DNA from: Ligustrum vulgare
Lineage: Eukaryota; Streptophyta; Magnoliopsida; Lamiales; Oleaceae
DNA: 64,000 nucleotides
Reading direction: 5' to 3'
NCBI GenBank assembly: GCA_963555705.1
Contig: OY743190.1
Coordinates: 12,685,501-12,749,500 of the forward strand
This document shows positions 54,500-64,000 of the stretch, one piece after another. The position numbers and the translations under genes are program-made. The notes under the pieces were generated by a model that searched no databases, was not told the origin of the DNA, and was given only the letters and a program-made list of their open reading frames with translations. Position 1 is the stretch's first letter. Every line of letters starts with the position of its first letter.

Positions 54500-56150
54500 T
54501 AAAATCTAAAAGAAAGAGTTCCTATGCTCTGATTAGCCCAAGATAAACTAACTAAGAGGGTGATGAATTGGTTTATAAAACTTTTTCGATAAATAATCTT
54601 AAACTTAAAAAAACCAATGGGTACAAGTATGAGCACTTAGAGCTTGTTTGGAAATGGTGAAATTTTTACCATAACTTTTCAAACTCGATCTCAACCATCC
54701 ATTCTTATTCAAGCCCACCATTTTTGACTTTTTAAACATTTTTAAACCACACATCCATAAAAAAAATAAAAAAAAACTACAAAAATCAAAACTTTTTACA
54801 TTACCAAACGGGCTCTTAGTGTTGCAAGTAACTTAACTATCAATGTAGTGTGCTATAAATGTGTAAACTTAATTGATAAAGCAAGTATAGCACTTAGATA
54901 TAGTGTTGTACAATATAATTTGATAGAATAGAGTAAGTGCAATGTAAGTAAGTAAAAGGGATAAGAGAATGCAAACTCGATTTAGGGAGGTTCAATCAAC
55001 CAACCTGATCTACGTCCTTTGTTACCTAGCTCTCCGTCACGAGTAAGGCCAAATCCACTATATTGATAACTTACTACAAGGAGTATCGAATCCTTAGGTG
55101 ACTTTACAACAAGGAGCACCTATCCTTTGCAATCGAGTTTTCACAAGGATCTCGAAACCATAAGCAAAATACAAATGAGAATTTTACAATTGAATAAACT
55201 CTCTTAACAAATGATATGATCAAGTCAAGTATCTTGAGAGTTTTAGGATAACACTTCAATAGATAGCAAATATTTATAGCTCAAGTGTTTATGAAAACTT
55301 TGAAAAATGATATGAGATAGTTTTGCTTGAATCAAAGTTTTTCAACCAATGATCTATTGATCTCTCTTTCCAAATAATACTTAGTTAAGTATGAAGAGAG
55401 ATTTACACTTCAATAAGTGTTTAGTGATGATGAATTCAATCAATGATCAATAATGAAGTAAGAGTATTGAGTTTTCTACAAAATAGAATTCTTGATAAAG
55501 ATATGAATAGTTTTGACCAATAAAGAATTTTTTTGCAATAAATGAAATAGATTGTAAAACAAAGTAAGCTCAATGATTTTCTCAATAATCTTCTCTCTTA
55601 AATGCTCTTGTAAGTTGGTAGAAATGAATGCAAGAGAAGTGGCTATTTATAAATCAAGAAATTGAGCTGCAGGATGTTTCGGCCGACCATTTCTACATTT
55701 TCGGTCGACCGAAAGTTTAAAACTAGCCGCTATACTATTTGAGCCGTTAGACTTTCGGTTGAGCAAACATTTTCAGTTGATCATACTTTCGGTCGATCAA
55801 GTGTGTTTCGGTCGACCGAAGTAGGAAATTTTGGAATTTTTATTTTTATATCAAAAGGTTTATTTTTCCAAAATTTATTTCATGTTATGATTTGAAAAAT
55901 CATTTTTATGCAAATAATGATTTCTAGAAATAATTTTGAGCTTTATGGACTTGCTAAAAATTGATGAGTCGATACCTTTAAAAGTGAGTTGAAATTTTTC
56001 AACATAAATCTTCTAAAGCTTTAATCTTCGATTTTCGACGATCTTGTTCACCTCAAATCTCTTTTATGATAGCTTTGTACTTCAATGGATGACGATTTTG
56101 ATCTCAGAATATTCAAATGACACATATATGATAAAACTCAAGAATCGAAA
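54500..56150 (-). repeat. Element E 5' LTR region with palindromes (outer end not resolved)
   Basis: On the minus strand the LTR end (CCAATTCATCACCCTCTTAG) and a decayed PBS (CAGAGC at about 54530) precede gag. Upstream are phrases typical of SIRE-like LTRs (for example AAACTCGATTTAGGGAGGTT on the plus strand). Four palindrome copies of the TTTCGGTCGACCGAAA type lie at 55676-55825, upstream of a minus-strand TATA (TTTATAAATAG, about 55646-55658). The far end of the LTR is uncertain. Confidence 0.6.
54640..54815. mobile_element. PIF/Harbinger-like MITE inside element E LTR, 176 bp
   Basis: The ends GAGCTTGTTTGG and CCAAACGGGCTC are inverted repeats, flanked by TTA at 54637-54639 and 54816-54818. 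The 3-bp TTA duplication is typical of the PIF/Harbinger superfamily. No coding capacity. Confidence 0.75.
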
Positions 56151-58861
56151 CAATTAGTAATACAAGAAATCTTGTTTGTTATAATCAAAACAATATATAC
56201 ATGAATAGTCATAGGTCAAAAGGCAAGCCATGAAATGTAAGTGTTGCAAACCTTTTAATGAAGGGTCAGAAGGTCGAACCGAAGTCGAACCAATTTTAAT
56301 TAAAAAATTAATAATTATTTCAAAGATAACAAAAATTTCTAAAGAAAAAAATTATTTTACAAATAAATGAGTAAGCAACACTTACTCATTTGGAGATAAG
56401 ATTAAATACACAAAATAATAACAACAATATTCTTTAATTTCAAAATTACCAATTCAAAGCAAATATAGATTTATGGTTGTTAATTTTATTTATTATATTA
56501 TAGTTTATTTCAAAATATTTTAACATATAAAAAAATAAGATAAAAATTAATTATTTATATGAAGAAAGTTCAAAAAACAAACAAATAAATATTTTTAAAA
56601 GAAATAAAATCCTATAAAGATTCGGATTTCATAATTTTTATTAGTTTTGTACATGTTATATTTCCTATTTTGATTAATTTTATCTTTTTAAATTTTTTGA
56701 ATTCGATAACATTTTTTATTAAAATATTATTGTACTTTGTTTTTATTTGATATGATTGTATAATTAACAATGTTTTTCATAAATTTTGATTGAAATCACT
56801 ATCTAAAATATATTCCCGTGCATCGCACTAGTGAAAATACTTATTTTTATTAAATTGATGATTTATGAGAGAGAAAAGTTGTATGTCCCATGAAATTGGT
56901 GATTAAAATTTTAATTTTAAATAAAATTTAGATTTTAATTTGTACTAAGGATTCAATTAGATCTAAGTGGAAATTGCAACAAATGTCCATTTTTATACTA
57001 TCCCTTGCAAAACTGTCCAAAATTTATTTCATGTCCATTTGGCAATATTTTAGACCAAACTACCATTGATAACAAAATCAAATTCCACCAGAAAGACCAA
57101 AAATCTCTAACAATTAAAAATTAACCCATAGCCTACAACCTATAGTAGACCCCAAGCTTTTCTTCTTTCTGGTTTTCTTTCTTTTTTCTTTCCTTTTTGT
57201 TATCTTCCTTTTCCTTTGATCTCATTTTCAAATTTTATCGACAATGGCATCATCATCAATCTCCCGTTCATTGTAATTCTATTAGCTGACTCAAACCCTT
57301 TTACCCTTTCCCTTTTCCCTTTCCATTTTCCCATTTCCAAGTTCATTAGAATTTAGGGTTTATAAACCTTTTGATTGTCCCAAAATCAGATTAACATCGT
57401 CATAGGTTGATTTTGGTGCAAGATAATCTTGGAGTAGTCTTTGAAGGTGGATTGTGTAGAGATTTTTAACATGCTGCATAATTTTTTTTAGAAAACAACA
57501 ATTTTATTAAAATATAAAAATAATAATTATTAGGGGTCACGCGTGTAACTTTTTTTTGTATATATAGCTATTCAATTTTCCATGTCAGCACGACATCTTT
57601 AGATAAAGTTTTGTTCTGCATTGAAGGTAGCTAAGGTTTGGCCTCTTCTTCCTCATTTTCTTTGAAAATAAAAAATAAATTATGGGTTCGTTCCTTTTTC
57701 TTTAAGGTTGAGGTTTTCTTTCCATATGTGTAAACCAATGACTTTTTAATTATTTTGGTTGATTTGGTTCTTGCAAAGAAAAATCGAAGCATAGGCCAAG
57801 AGTGAGAAATTCATTATGAATTATGCGAATGATTAATTTTCATGATCGTATTTATTTATGCTGCCTTGACTTATTTTTTATTTTTATTTTTTGTACTTCA
57901 ACTGAACAGGTATGAAGATGGGTTTAAGCATGAACAGGTATGAAAGACAAGTCAGACTGCTTTGTTGTGATCCTTAGTTTTGTAAAATTGTATTTTTTTA
58001 ATATTTGGTACTAAAAATTAGGTGTTTCCCGGTAAATATTGTTAGTCTTACTGTGTTCTACCCCTTTTGTTATAATGTTGTTGTAGTTGTGCATTACATT
58101 ATGTATTGTTTTCAAAGATGAAAAAGATAGCACAGTTACGAGGTGTCGAAAGAAGAGTGGGTTGCTGCACAAATATCTTAATTCATCAACACACGCTACA
58201 TAAAAGTCGTCATAGATCGGTTCGACGCACGACAAAAGCAACAGTTAGAGGAATTTTGATGGGCGGTGATTTGATGATTACTAGTTGGTTTAGAAGAACT
58301 TTTATTTTAGCTTGTCATCGTATTATTTTGTTTAGTATTGGTAATATTTTGTTTGGGTATTTTTATTTAGCTATGAATTGTATATCTTTTGTTAAAACTT
58401 TCATGAAATTTGCTCTCTCTATGTATGGTGCAGATCCTGTGTGATTCTGATGCTCTTTGAGATGCATTTTAGTTGGTTTTGAATTTTGTTTTTATTGTAT
58501 TTGACATACAAATTCAATGCTCTTTGAGAAGCATTTTAGTTATTAATTTGTGTATGTCCATGACTCAATGGGATTCTAGGCCGAGACATCTTGTTTTTGG
58601 TAAATCTCGTTATCGACATATGAAATATCAAGTGTCTAGAATTACAGGGACTAAGTTCCAAGAAGTATATTTAAAATGTCAAGAACATTTTGAAATGTCT
58701 AGATGAAGTGCAATGTAGTCATCACAATGTAATGGTCGATAAAATCAAAATAATAGTGACTTCTCTGAACGATAACCTCGATAAATAGATGGAAAATATG
58801 AATAATCTAGTATCTAGACACTGAATTACAAATCAGTATAAAAAAATTCTCAAAATAAATA
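56151..58861. other. Mostly unassigned AT-rich DNA; possible Helitron-like 3' hairpin at about 56815
   Basis: At 56814-56834 the sequence CCCGTGCATCGCACTAGTG holds a short hairpin (GTGC-ATC-GCAC) followed by CTAG, as at Helitron 3' ends, but no 5' end was found. A 112-codon open frame at 58106-58444 and a 77-codon one at 58473-58706 match nothing I know. On the plus strand, 58140-58260 reads like a broken gene fragment (EEWVAAQIS, VVIDRFDARQKQQLEEF). I cannot assign it. Confidence 0.4.
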
Positions 58862-59050
58862 AATAAAATAAAATGATTTTAAATTGATTGGATTTGGCAT
58901 TGGTCCCGGATTCTTACAAGTTTGCCTGTTGTGTCCAGTGTTCTGGAAGCGACTACATTTGCGCATGTTTGCAGACGTTTGGGTTCTTGATCTTTTACGA
59001 TGGGTCGATGGTCGTCCAGATGGTCTTCTCAGTAAATATGTTACACACAA
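58862..59050 (-). pseudogene. C-terminal zinc-knuckle fragment of a MULE-type transposase
   Basis: The minus strand encodes RRPSGRPSTHRKRSRTQTS followed by MRKCSRFQNTGHNRQTC. A basic GRP-rich linker plus C-x2-C-x4-H-x4-C knuckle is typical of the end of plant MuDR/MULE transposases and their domesticated relatives. The second Cys of the knuckle is Phe. No SWIM or transposase core was found beside it, so this is a remnant. Confidence 0.55.
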
Positions 59051-59059
59051 ATTTCAAAC

Positions 59060-59635
59060 TATTCCCTTTATAAACATATCAGTTATCGATCGAGATTTAA
59101 TTAATGACATGTTAGGAACTACATTTAAATACATTTATCGATATTTAGGATGTCTAGAACGATATATCGAGTACAATAACTAATTCCACTACAATAACAA
59201 AACATAATTCTCAACATTCATCAAATGTCAAGAACGATATGTCGGACTGCACAACATAAATTATCGTCTTTTTCAACTTCAACCACCAAATCCACCATTA
59301 ATGACATTCTCAATACACAACCACCTTCAATTCCTATCTATCTAATTCATTTAAGAAGGATGTGACACAATGTTGAAGAAACACACATAAATGAACATGA
59401 TTTTTATTGCAAATGCTTCAATAATCTAACAACAAATAGGTTAATAATTATTTACATAATCAAATCTATTGTACTCAAACATATAACAATAACTATAGAC
59501 GAAAATTTTTCAACATGAAAAATATTAAAAAAAAAAAAAAAAAAACTTCTAACAAATTTTATGAGCCAAAGAACTAGCAAATTTCAATGTGGATAAATTT
59601 CTGAAAAAAAAAAAAAAAACGATTTTGGTAACTAA
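59060..59635. other. Unassigned DNA with two poly-A runs
   Basis: A-rich runs lie at about 59527-59544 and 59605-59620. No gene was recognised. Confidence 0.5.
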
Positions 59636-59639
59636 GATT

Positions 59640-59892
59640 TAGAGTTGGCAATGGGTCAAGCGGAGCCGGCTCGATCCTTTTACGTGAATGATCGGCTTGT
59701 GGCTTGTCTACAACAAGCGGCTCGTGTAGTCATGGGCCAAGCTCGGCTGGGCCCAAGAGCCATTAATTTTCTTTTCTTTTTTTTCACTTTTTCTTTAAAA
59801 AAAATAGTATTTTGGGTTAAAAAAATTACGAACCACGAGCCGAGCTCGTGCACTAGGCTCATGGCTCATCTCCACAAGCCACTCGTGATTAG
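59640..59892. mobile_element. Truncated hAT-like MITE half
   Basis: The sequence begins TAGAGTTGGCAATGGG, like one end of a plant hAT MITE, with GC-rich subterminal blocks (AGCGGAGCCGGCTCG and GAGCCGAGCTCGTG). The other end is missing, because the LTR of element F starts at 59893. Confidence 0.45.
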
Positions 59893-61443
59893 TGTTGGGA
59901 ATTTACTTAATCATGCACAGCGGAATATAAAATAATTTTCAATTTCCAAACGAGGATCTGCTTTGTATTTAGATAGAAATCGTGATAAAGAACATTACCT
60001 CTTGATGTTTTTGCAGACTACTTTGAGAATCTTGATTCTTTCTCCAATCTACTTGCACACCACAGCTGTCCAATTGTCCAGCCTCCAAAGGTGATACACA
60101 CGAGAGAACAAGAACGAGAGGCTAGGATTTTTCTCTTCTTGTGCTAGCAAGAGAATAATGAATTATGGCTAACTTTTCCAAACCCTAGTTGTTTATTAAT
60201 ATAAGTCAGAGTGGGCTTAGCCTATAACTTAAACATCGACCCGGTTCATGTGGTTTAATTAATCCAATTAATTAAACATGGGATATTAGTTAATTAATCA
60301 AATTAATTAACTCGAGTCTATTAATAAAAAATATAATTAATTAATTCTACAAATGTCGAACATTTGTTAATTAATTAATTTCAATCACATTCTTCTAGAT
60401 CTCCCCTTGTGTGTGACCATTTAGGTTCCCAACCACGATGTCGAACTTATTATTTTAATCTAATCAAAATAAGATTAATTAAAATTCTCTTTTAAATTAA
60501 TCATTAATTCTCCTAGATTAATTAATTAATTCACACTAGTTGTCACAGATTGACATCTAGCAATGTGTCGGGCAATACATGTGATGGGAAATGTCACGTG
60601 GTGTGACAAAACCAAACTAGTTCATTTATCATGAAACTTTAATCCCTTCGTCAATATGATCCGATCAATTACGAGATATGGAAATGTGTCAATCTCGTTT
60701 ATTGATCATATCTTTTATTTCGTTCTTTAGTAAATAAACGTCGAAACTATTTTCGACTTTATTAATTCACCTTGGCCAAGGATTTCGATATCGACTTAAC
60801 CAACTAAAACGCCGATCATAATCTCTTACTATCTAAGAGTGACGAATTCTATATTGATCATTCATAACCTTTATGTGATTCTTGACATACCCGAACGACA
60901 TTGTATTAGTGACTCCTTTCAGAGCAACATCTGACATCACCAAAGTATGACTGTCCTCATATAAGGTACTATGATGACCTCGAGTCAAATGATCAATTCC
61001 ACTAACGAACGTTGGAGATTAACCACTGACACTCAGATAGTTATCCATGTGAAATCTTCGTTGCGGGTCTCCAATGTTTTGTTCTCTTAACAAAACATCC
61101 AAGTGTTCATTTAGATGTCTCCACATCTTAGCTTGTGAGATCAGCTACTCACTTCTAAAGTGGGCGATGACACACGTGTTGGTCTATCTATAATAAAGAT
61201 ATTCGTATCTCGATATTACTTTACGACCAAGGATATTTAAGACTCAATTGTAACTTATATCTCACGATCACAACTCCTTGTGATTAACAAGTTATCAAGA
61301 TTTGAATCTATGAACTCTGTTGATTTAATTTGCAAGAATAATAATAATATTATAAATCAATTAAATAAAAGATCTGCCATATATTAAATGCATCAAATAT
61401 ATTAGTAAGTGTTTGGTCAAACGATTGGACCTAGGGCATAACA
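59893..61443 (-). repeat. Element F (Ty1/copia) 3' LTR
   Basis: On the plus strand it reads TGTTGGGAATTTAC...GGGCATAACA; on the minus strand TGTTATGCCC...TTCCCAACA. A purine-rich tract (AGTGAGAGTTTGTAAG on the minus strand, 61444-61459) abuts it as the PPT, so the element body lies to the right. The 5' LTR is outside the window. Confidence 0.8.
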
Positions 61444-63767
61444 CTTACAAACTCTCACTTGCACTAGATCCAATCACTTGTGTATTTAATGCCATAAGAG
61501 TCCACATGACGATCATGTTTATTCTGTGACAACTCTTTGTCAGCGGATCTCCAATGTCTTACATTTGTGGGAAGTTGTTCTTTCCTTTTGTCATTTCTTT
61601 GTATTACTTCTCTAGTGAGATAATACTATCTTAATACATGTTTGGGTCATTGATGAGACCTTAGTTTCTTCACTTTACGTGATGGCTCCATTGTTATCAC
61701 TATAATAATGTTGGAAACTACTCTAAGTTCATTAATGAACATATTGATCCAGACCACAACCTTTGCTGCTTCTGAAACAACAATGTATTAGGCTTCTTTT
61801 ATTGAATCAGTGATTGTTCCTTGTTTGAAACATTTCCAACTAATCGCTCCCTTGAGAGTAAATATATTGAGATTCGCTATCTTCCTAGTCTAACTGGAAG
61901 TTAGCACTAATGAACTCTTAGTTCACTTTCTTCATTTAAAATCTTCAGATTTTATCTATACATGCAAATTGGGATAAGCGAGGCATTCTTTTAGATATAT
62001 CTCTATAGATCTTTATCTCTAAGATATAAGCATCTTCTCCCTCATCTTGCATGAGTAAAATCTTTCACAACCATAATTTTATCGAAGAAACAAAAAGATG
62101 TCGTTTTCATTAATAATATGTCATCCAAATATAATATTAAGAATACGATATCACTACCACTTGCATTTTATAATCACATAGTTCCTATTTATTTAATTTT
62201 TGATGTAATCAAACTTTTTGATTATTTCATCAAAATATTCCAGCTCATAGAGGCTTGTTTCGATCCAAACATGGATCAGTAAATCTAGCATACATTGTCA
62301 GCATTTTGGATTCAAAACTTTTTGGGTTGTGTCGCATACACTTCCCAATTTATATTCTATCTCAAGAATGCAATTTTGTTATCCTTCTGCCATATCTTAT
62401 ATTTATGATATGCAACTATTTACAAACAAAAATAGATTTAAGCATGGCTGCTAGTAAAAGGTCAAAGTCAATTGTTTGGCTTTGTTTGTAACATTTTACT
62501 ATTAGCCTTACTTTGTATGTATGGATGTTTCCATTTATCTTGACCTTCTTGTAAACAAATTTACAACTCATGAGGTTTATTCCATCAGTTAGGTCGACCA
62601 AAGTCCTTACCTTGTTTACATACATCAAGTCCATCTTGGATCCCATGGCACCTTGCCATCTCCTTGAGTCAACACTTGACTTTACCTTTTGCGTAACTTG
62701 TAGGTTCATTATCCTTGATAAGTAATCATGAATTCAATCATTCAAGGAATCAAATGATCCTACTAAATTTACGCTGAGCTGTCGTGTCATCAGGAATCTC
62801 TACTTCCTGATCATGAGTTTGTCCCTTAGCTGGTGTGGGATTAATCTCAAGCTCATTTATTTGGTCAATTGATATTTGTGATCCTTAAACTTCTTCAAGT
62901 TCTATTTTGCTCCCACTGTCCTCTCCTAATATGAACTATTTCTCTAGGAAGACAGCATGTCTAAAAAGAAGACTTTCTTCTCAGTGGGATTATAGAATTG
63001 ATATCCAATTATTCTTCATGGATATCATACAAATATACATCTATCGGAGTTAGACTCTAGCTAATCCGATTCAATACGCTTCACATAAGTGTCATAGCCC
63101 TGAACTTTGATATGAAATAAGTTGGGGCTTTTTACCTATCCATAACTCGTATGGAGTTTTGTTGACCAATTTAGATGGGACACGATATAGTGTGTAGCAT
63201 GTGGTATCTAGTACATGAACCCAAAACGATTTTCGGGAGGCTTGCATGGCTCATCATTTATTGTACCATATCTAATGATGTACAATTTCTCCTATCAGAT
63301 ACATCGTTGGGCTGCGGTGTATAAGTTGGAGATCACTGCTAGAGAATCTTATTATCCATTAGTTAATCTAAAACTCACCTTTAGATATTCTACACATTGA
63401 TCAGATCATAGTGATGAATATCTTTACCAAATTATTTCTCTAGTTCTAGCTCTAATTTCTTGAACCTTTCAAGGGCTTCATGCTTGAATTTCATCAAGTA
63501 TACATAACCATATCTAGATGGTTGTTAGTAAATGTGATGAAGTAAGATAAACTACCTCTAACATTAATTAATACGGGTCCACATACATCACTATGTATTA
63601 GGTCCATTAATTGTGCAGATCTTTCTTCTTTTCAAAAAAAAGAGATTCGGTCACCTTGCCTAACAGGCATGAATTGCATTTTTCAAGTGATTCAAAATCA
63701 ATTGACCTCAAATCTACATCTCCATGTAATTTGAAAATGCTTTCGTGACATTAATTTGTGGTGCCAG

Positions 63768-63862
<95 letters not shown>

Positions 63863-64000
63863 TTAATGCCTTATTTTGCTTTTAATTTTCTATACTCTAA
63901 TTAGAAAACTCATTATCTAGAATATAAATGTCATTTTTTAATTCACCACAACTATATTATATCTTCTCAAGATAAAAGGGAACAACGATTGTCCTTAACA
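61444..64000 (-). pseudogene. Element F degenerate copia pol, continuing past the window
   Basis: On the minus strand and in element order from the right: an integrase-end region (about 63100-63700, with broken PYELW-like phrases), an RT fragment (62416-62709: GSKMDLMYVNKVRTLVDL, CKFVYKKVKINGNIHTYKVRLIVK, AAMLKSI), and an RNase H fragment (61700-61865: AISWKCFKQGT, a stop where the acidic residue of the EAEY motif is expected, then VVSEAAKVVVWINMFINEL). Stops and frameshifts are frequent, so this is an old dead copy. Copia domain order (integrase before RT) is respected. Confidence 0.8.
63772..63860. repeat. (TA)n microsatellite, about 44 units
   Basis: An uninterrupted TA dinucleotide run of about 88 bp lies inside the decayed element F body. 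Confidence 0.97.

Noticed and set aside
57241..57273. ATG with MASSSISRS start near 57244 preceded by pyrimidine-rich leader
   Set aside because: The frame closes after a few codons and no donor site gives a convincing first exon.
58106..58706. Two plus-strand open frames (112 and 77 codons) as host genes
   Set aside because: No motif, start context or splice structure supports them, and the surrounding DNA looks like decayed fragments. They are noted only as unassigned.

Overview
The window is nuclear DNA of a flowering plant, most likely a eudicot. It is AT-rich and intron-bearing. It carries Ty1/copia and Ty3/gypsy LTR retrotransposons with plant-type tRNA-Met primer-binding sites, PIF/Harbinger, Stowaway and hAT-like miniature elements, and one ordinary host gene start: the first coding exon of a CCCH zinc-finger (HUA1-like) gene on the minus strand at 1262-1580. 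Almost everything else is nested transposable elements.

Layout. 1-4967: host gene exon, a 20-base G run, a Stowaway end, a 305-bp PIF/Harbinger MITE and unassigned DNA. 4968-35120: a nest of insertions. Element C (gypsy; LTR 4968-5140 plus 33010-33737, gag remnant to about 35120) was hit inside its LTR by element A (gypsy, 5141-33004, target duplication GGAAG). Element A was then hit in gag by element B (6839-12513, target duplication TCATG) and just before its RT by a 15.96-kb composite element (14279-30235, target duplication CATCT). 35121-41517: LTR-like and AT-rich DNA with a hAT-like MITE. 41518-52046: element D, a minus-strand Tat-type gypsy element with a deleted pol and an intron-containing antisense gene, itself split by a 1.4-kb solo LTR (45379-46778). 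52047-56150: 5' half of a minus-strand SIRE-like copia element (E) carrying a small MITE. 56150-59892: mostly unassigned, with a MULE zinc-knuckle remnant and half of a hAT-like MITE. 59893-64000: 3' LTR and degenerate pol of another minus-strand copia element (F), with a long (TA)n tract.

The most interesting object is the composite element at 14279-30235. It reads LTR-internal-LTR-internal-LTR, with a 6585-bp period and only two base differences found by eye. Its PBS, PPT and LTR ends show a minus-strand, Tekay/Del-like LTR retroelement, but no gag or pol is visible. Each 3.8-kb internal region instead carries, antisense to the element, (i) a 183-aa basic Cys4 protein that resembles the nucleic-acid-binding cysteine-rich proteins of carla-, allexi- and vitiviruses, and (ii) an intact intronless LOG gene, encoding a cytokinin-activating phosphoribohydrolase. 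A block of three structured RNA-like repeats and a polyadenylation-like signal follow. This looks like a mobile cassette combining a virus-like RNA-binding or suppressor-like gene with a cytokinin-activating enzyme.

A second theme is that LTRs of at least five families here carry arrays of one of two perfect GC-core palindromes (TTTCGGTCGACCGAAA or TTACGGCCGTAA) just upstream of their TATA boxes. All boundaries come from reading the sequence by eye; no alignment or database search was run.
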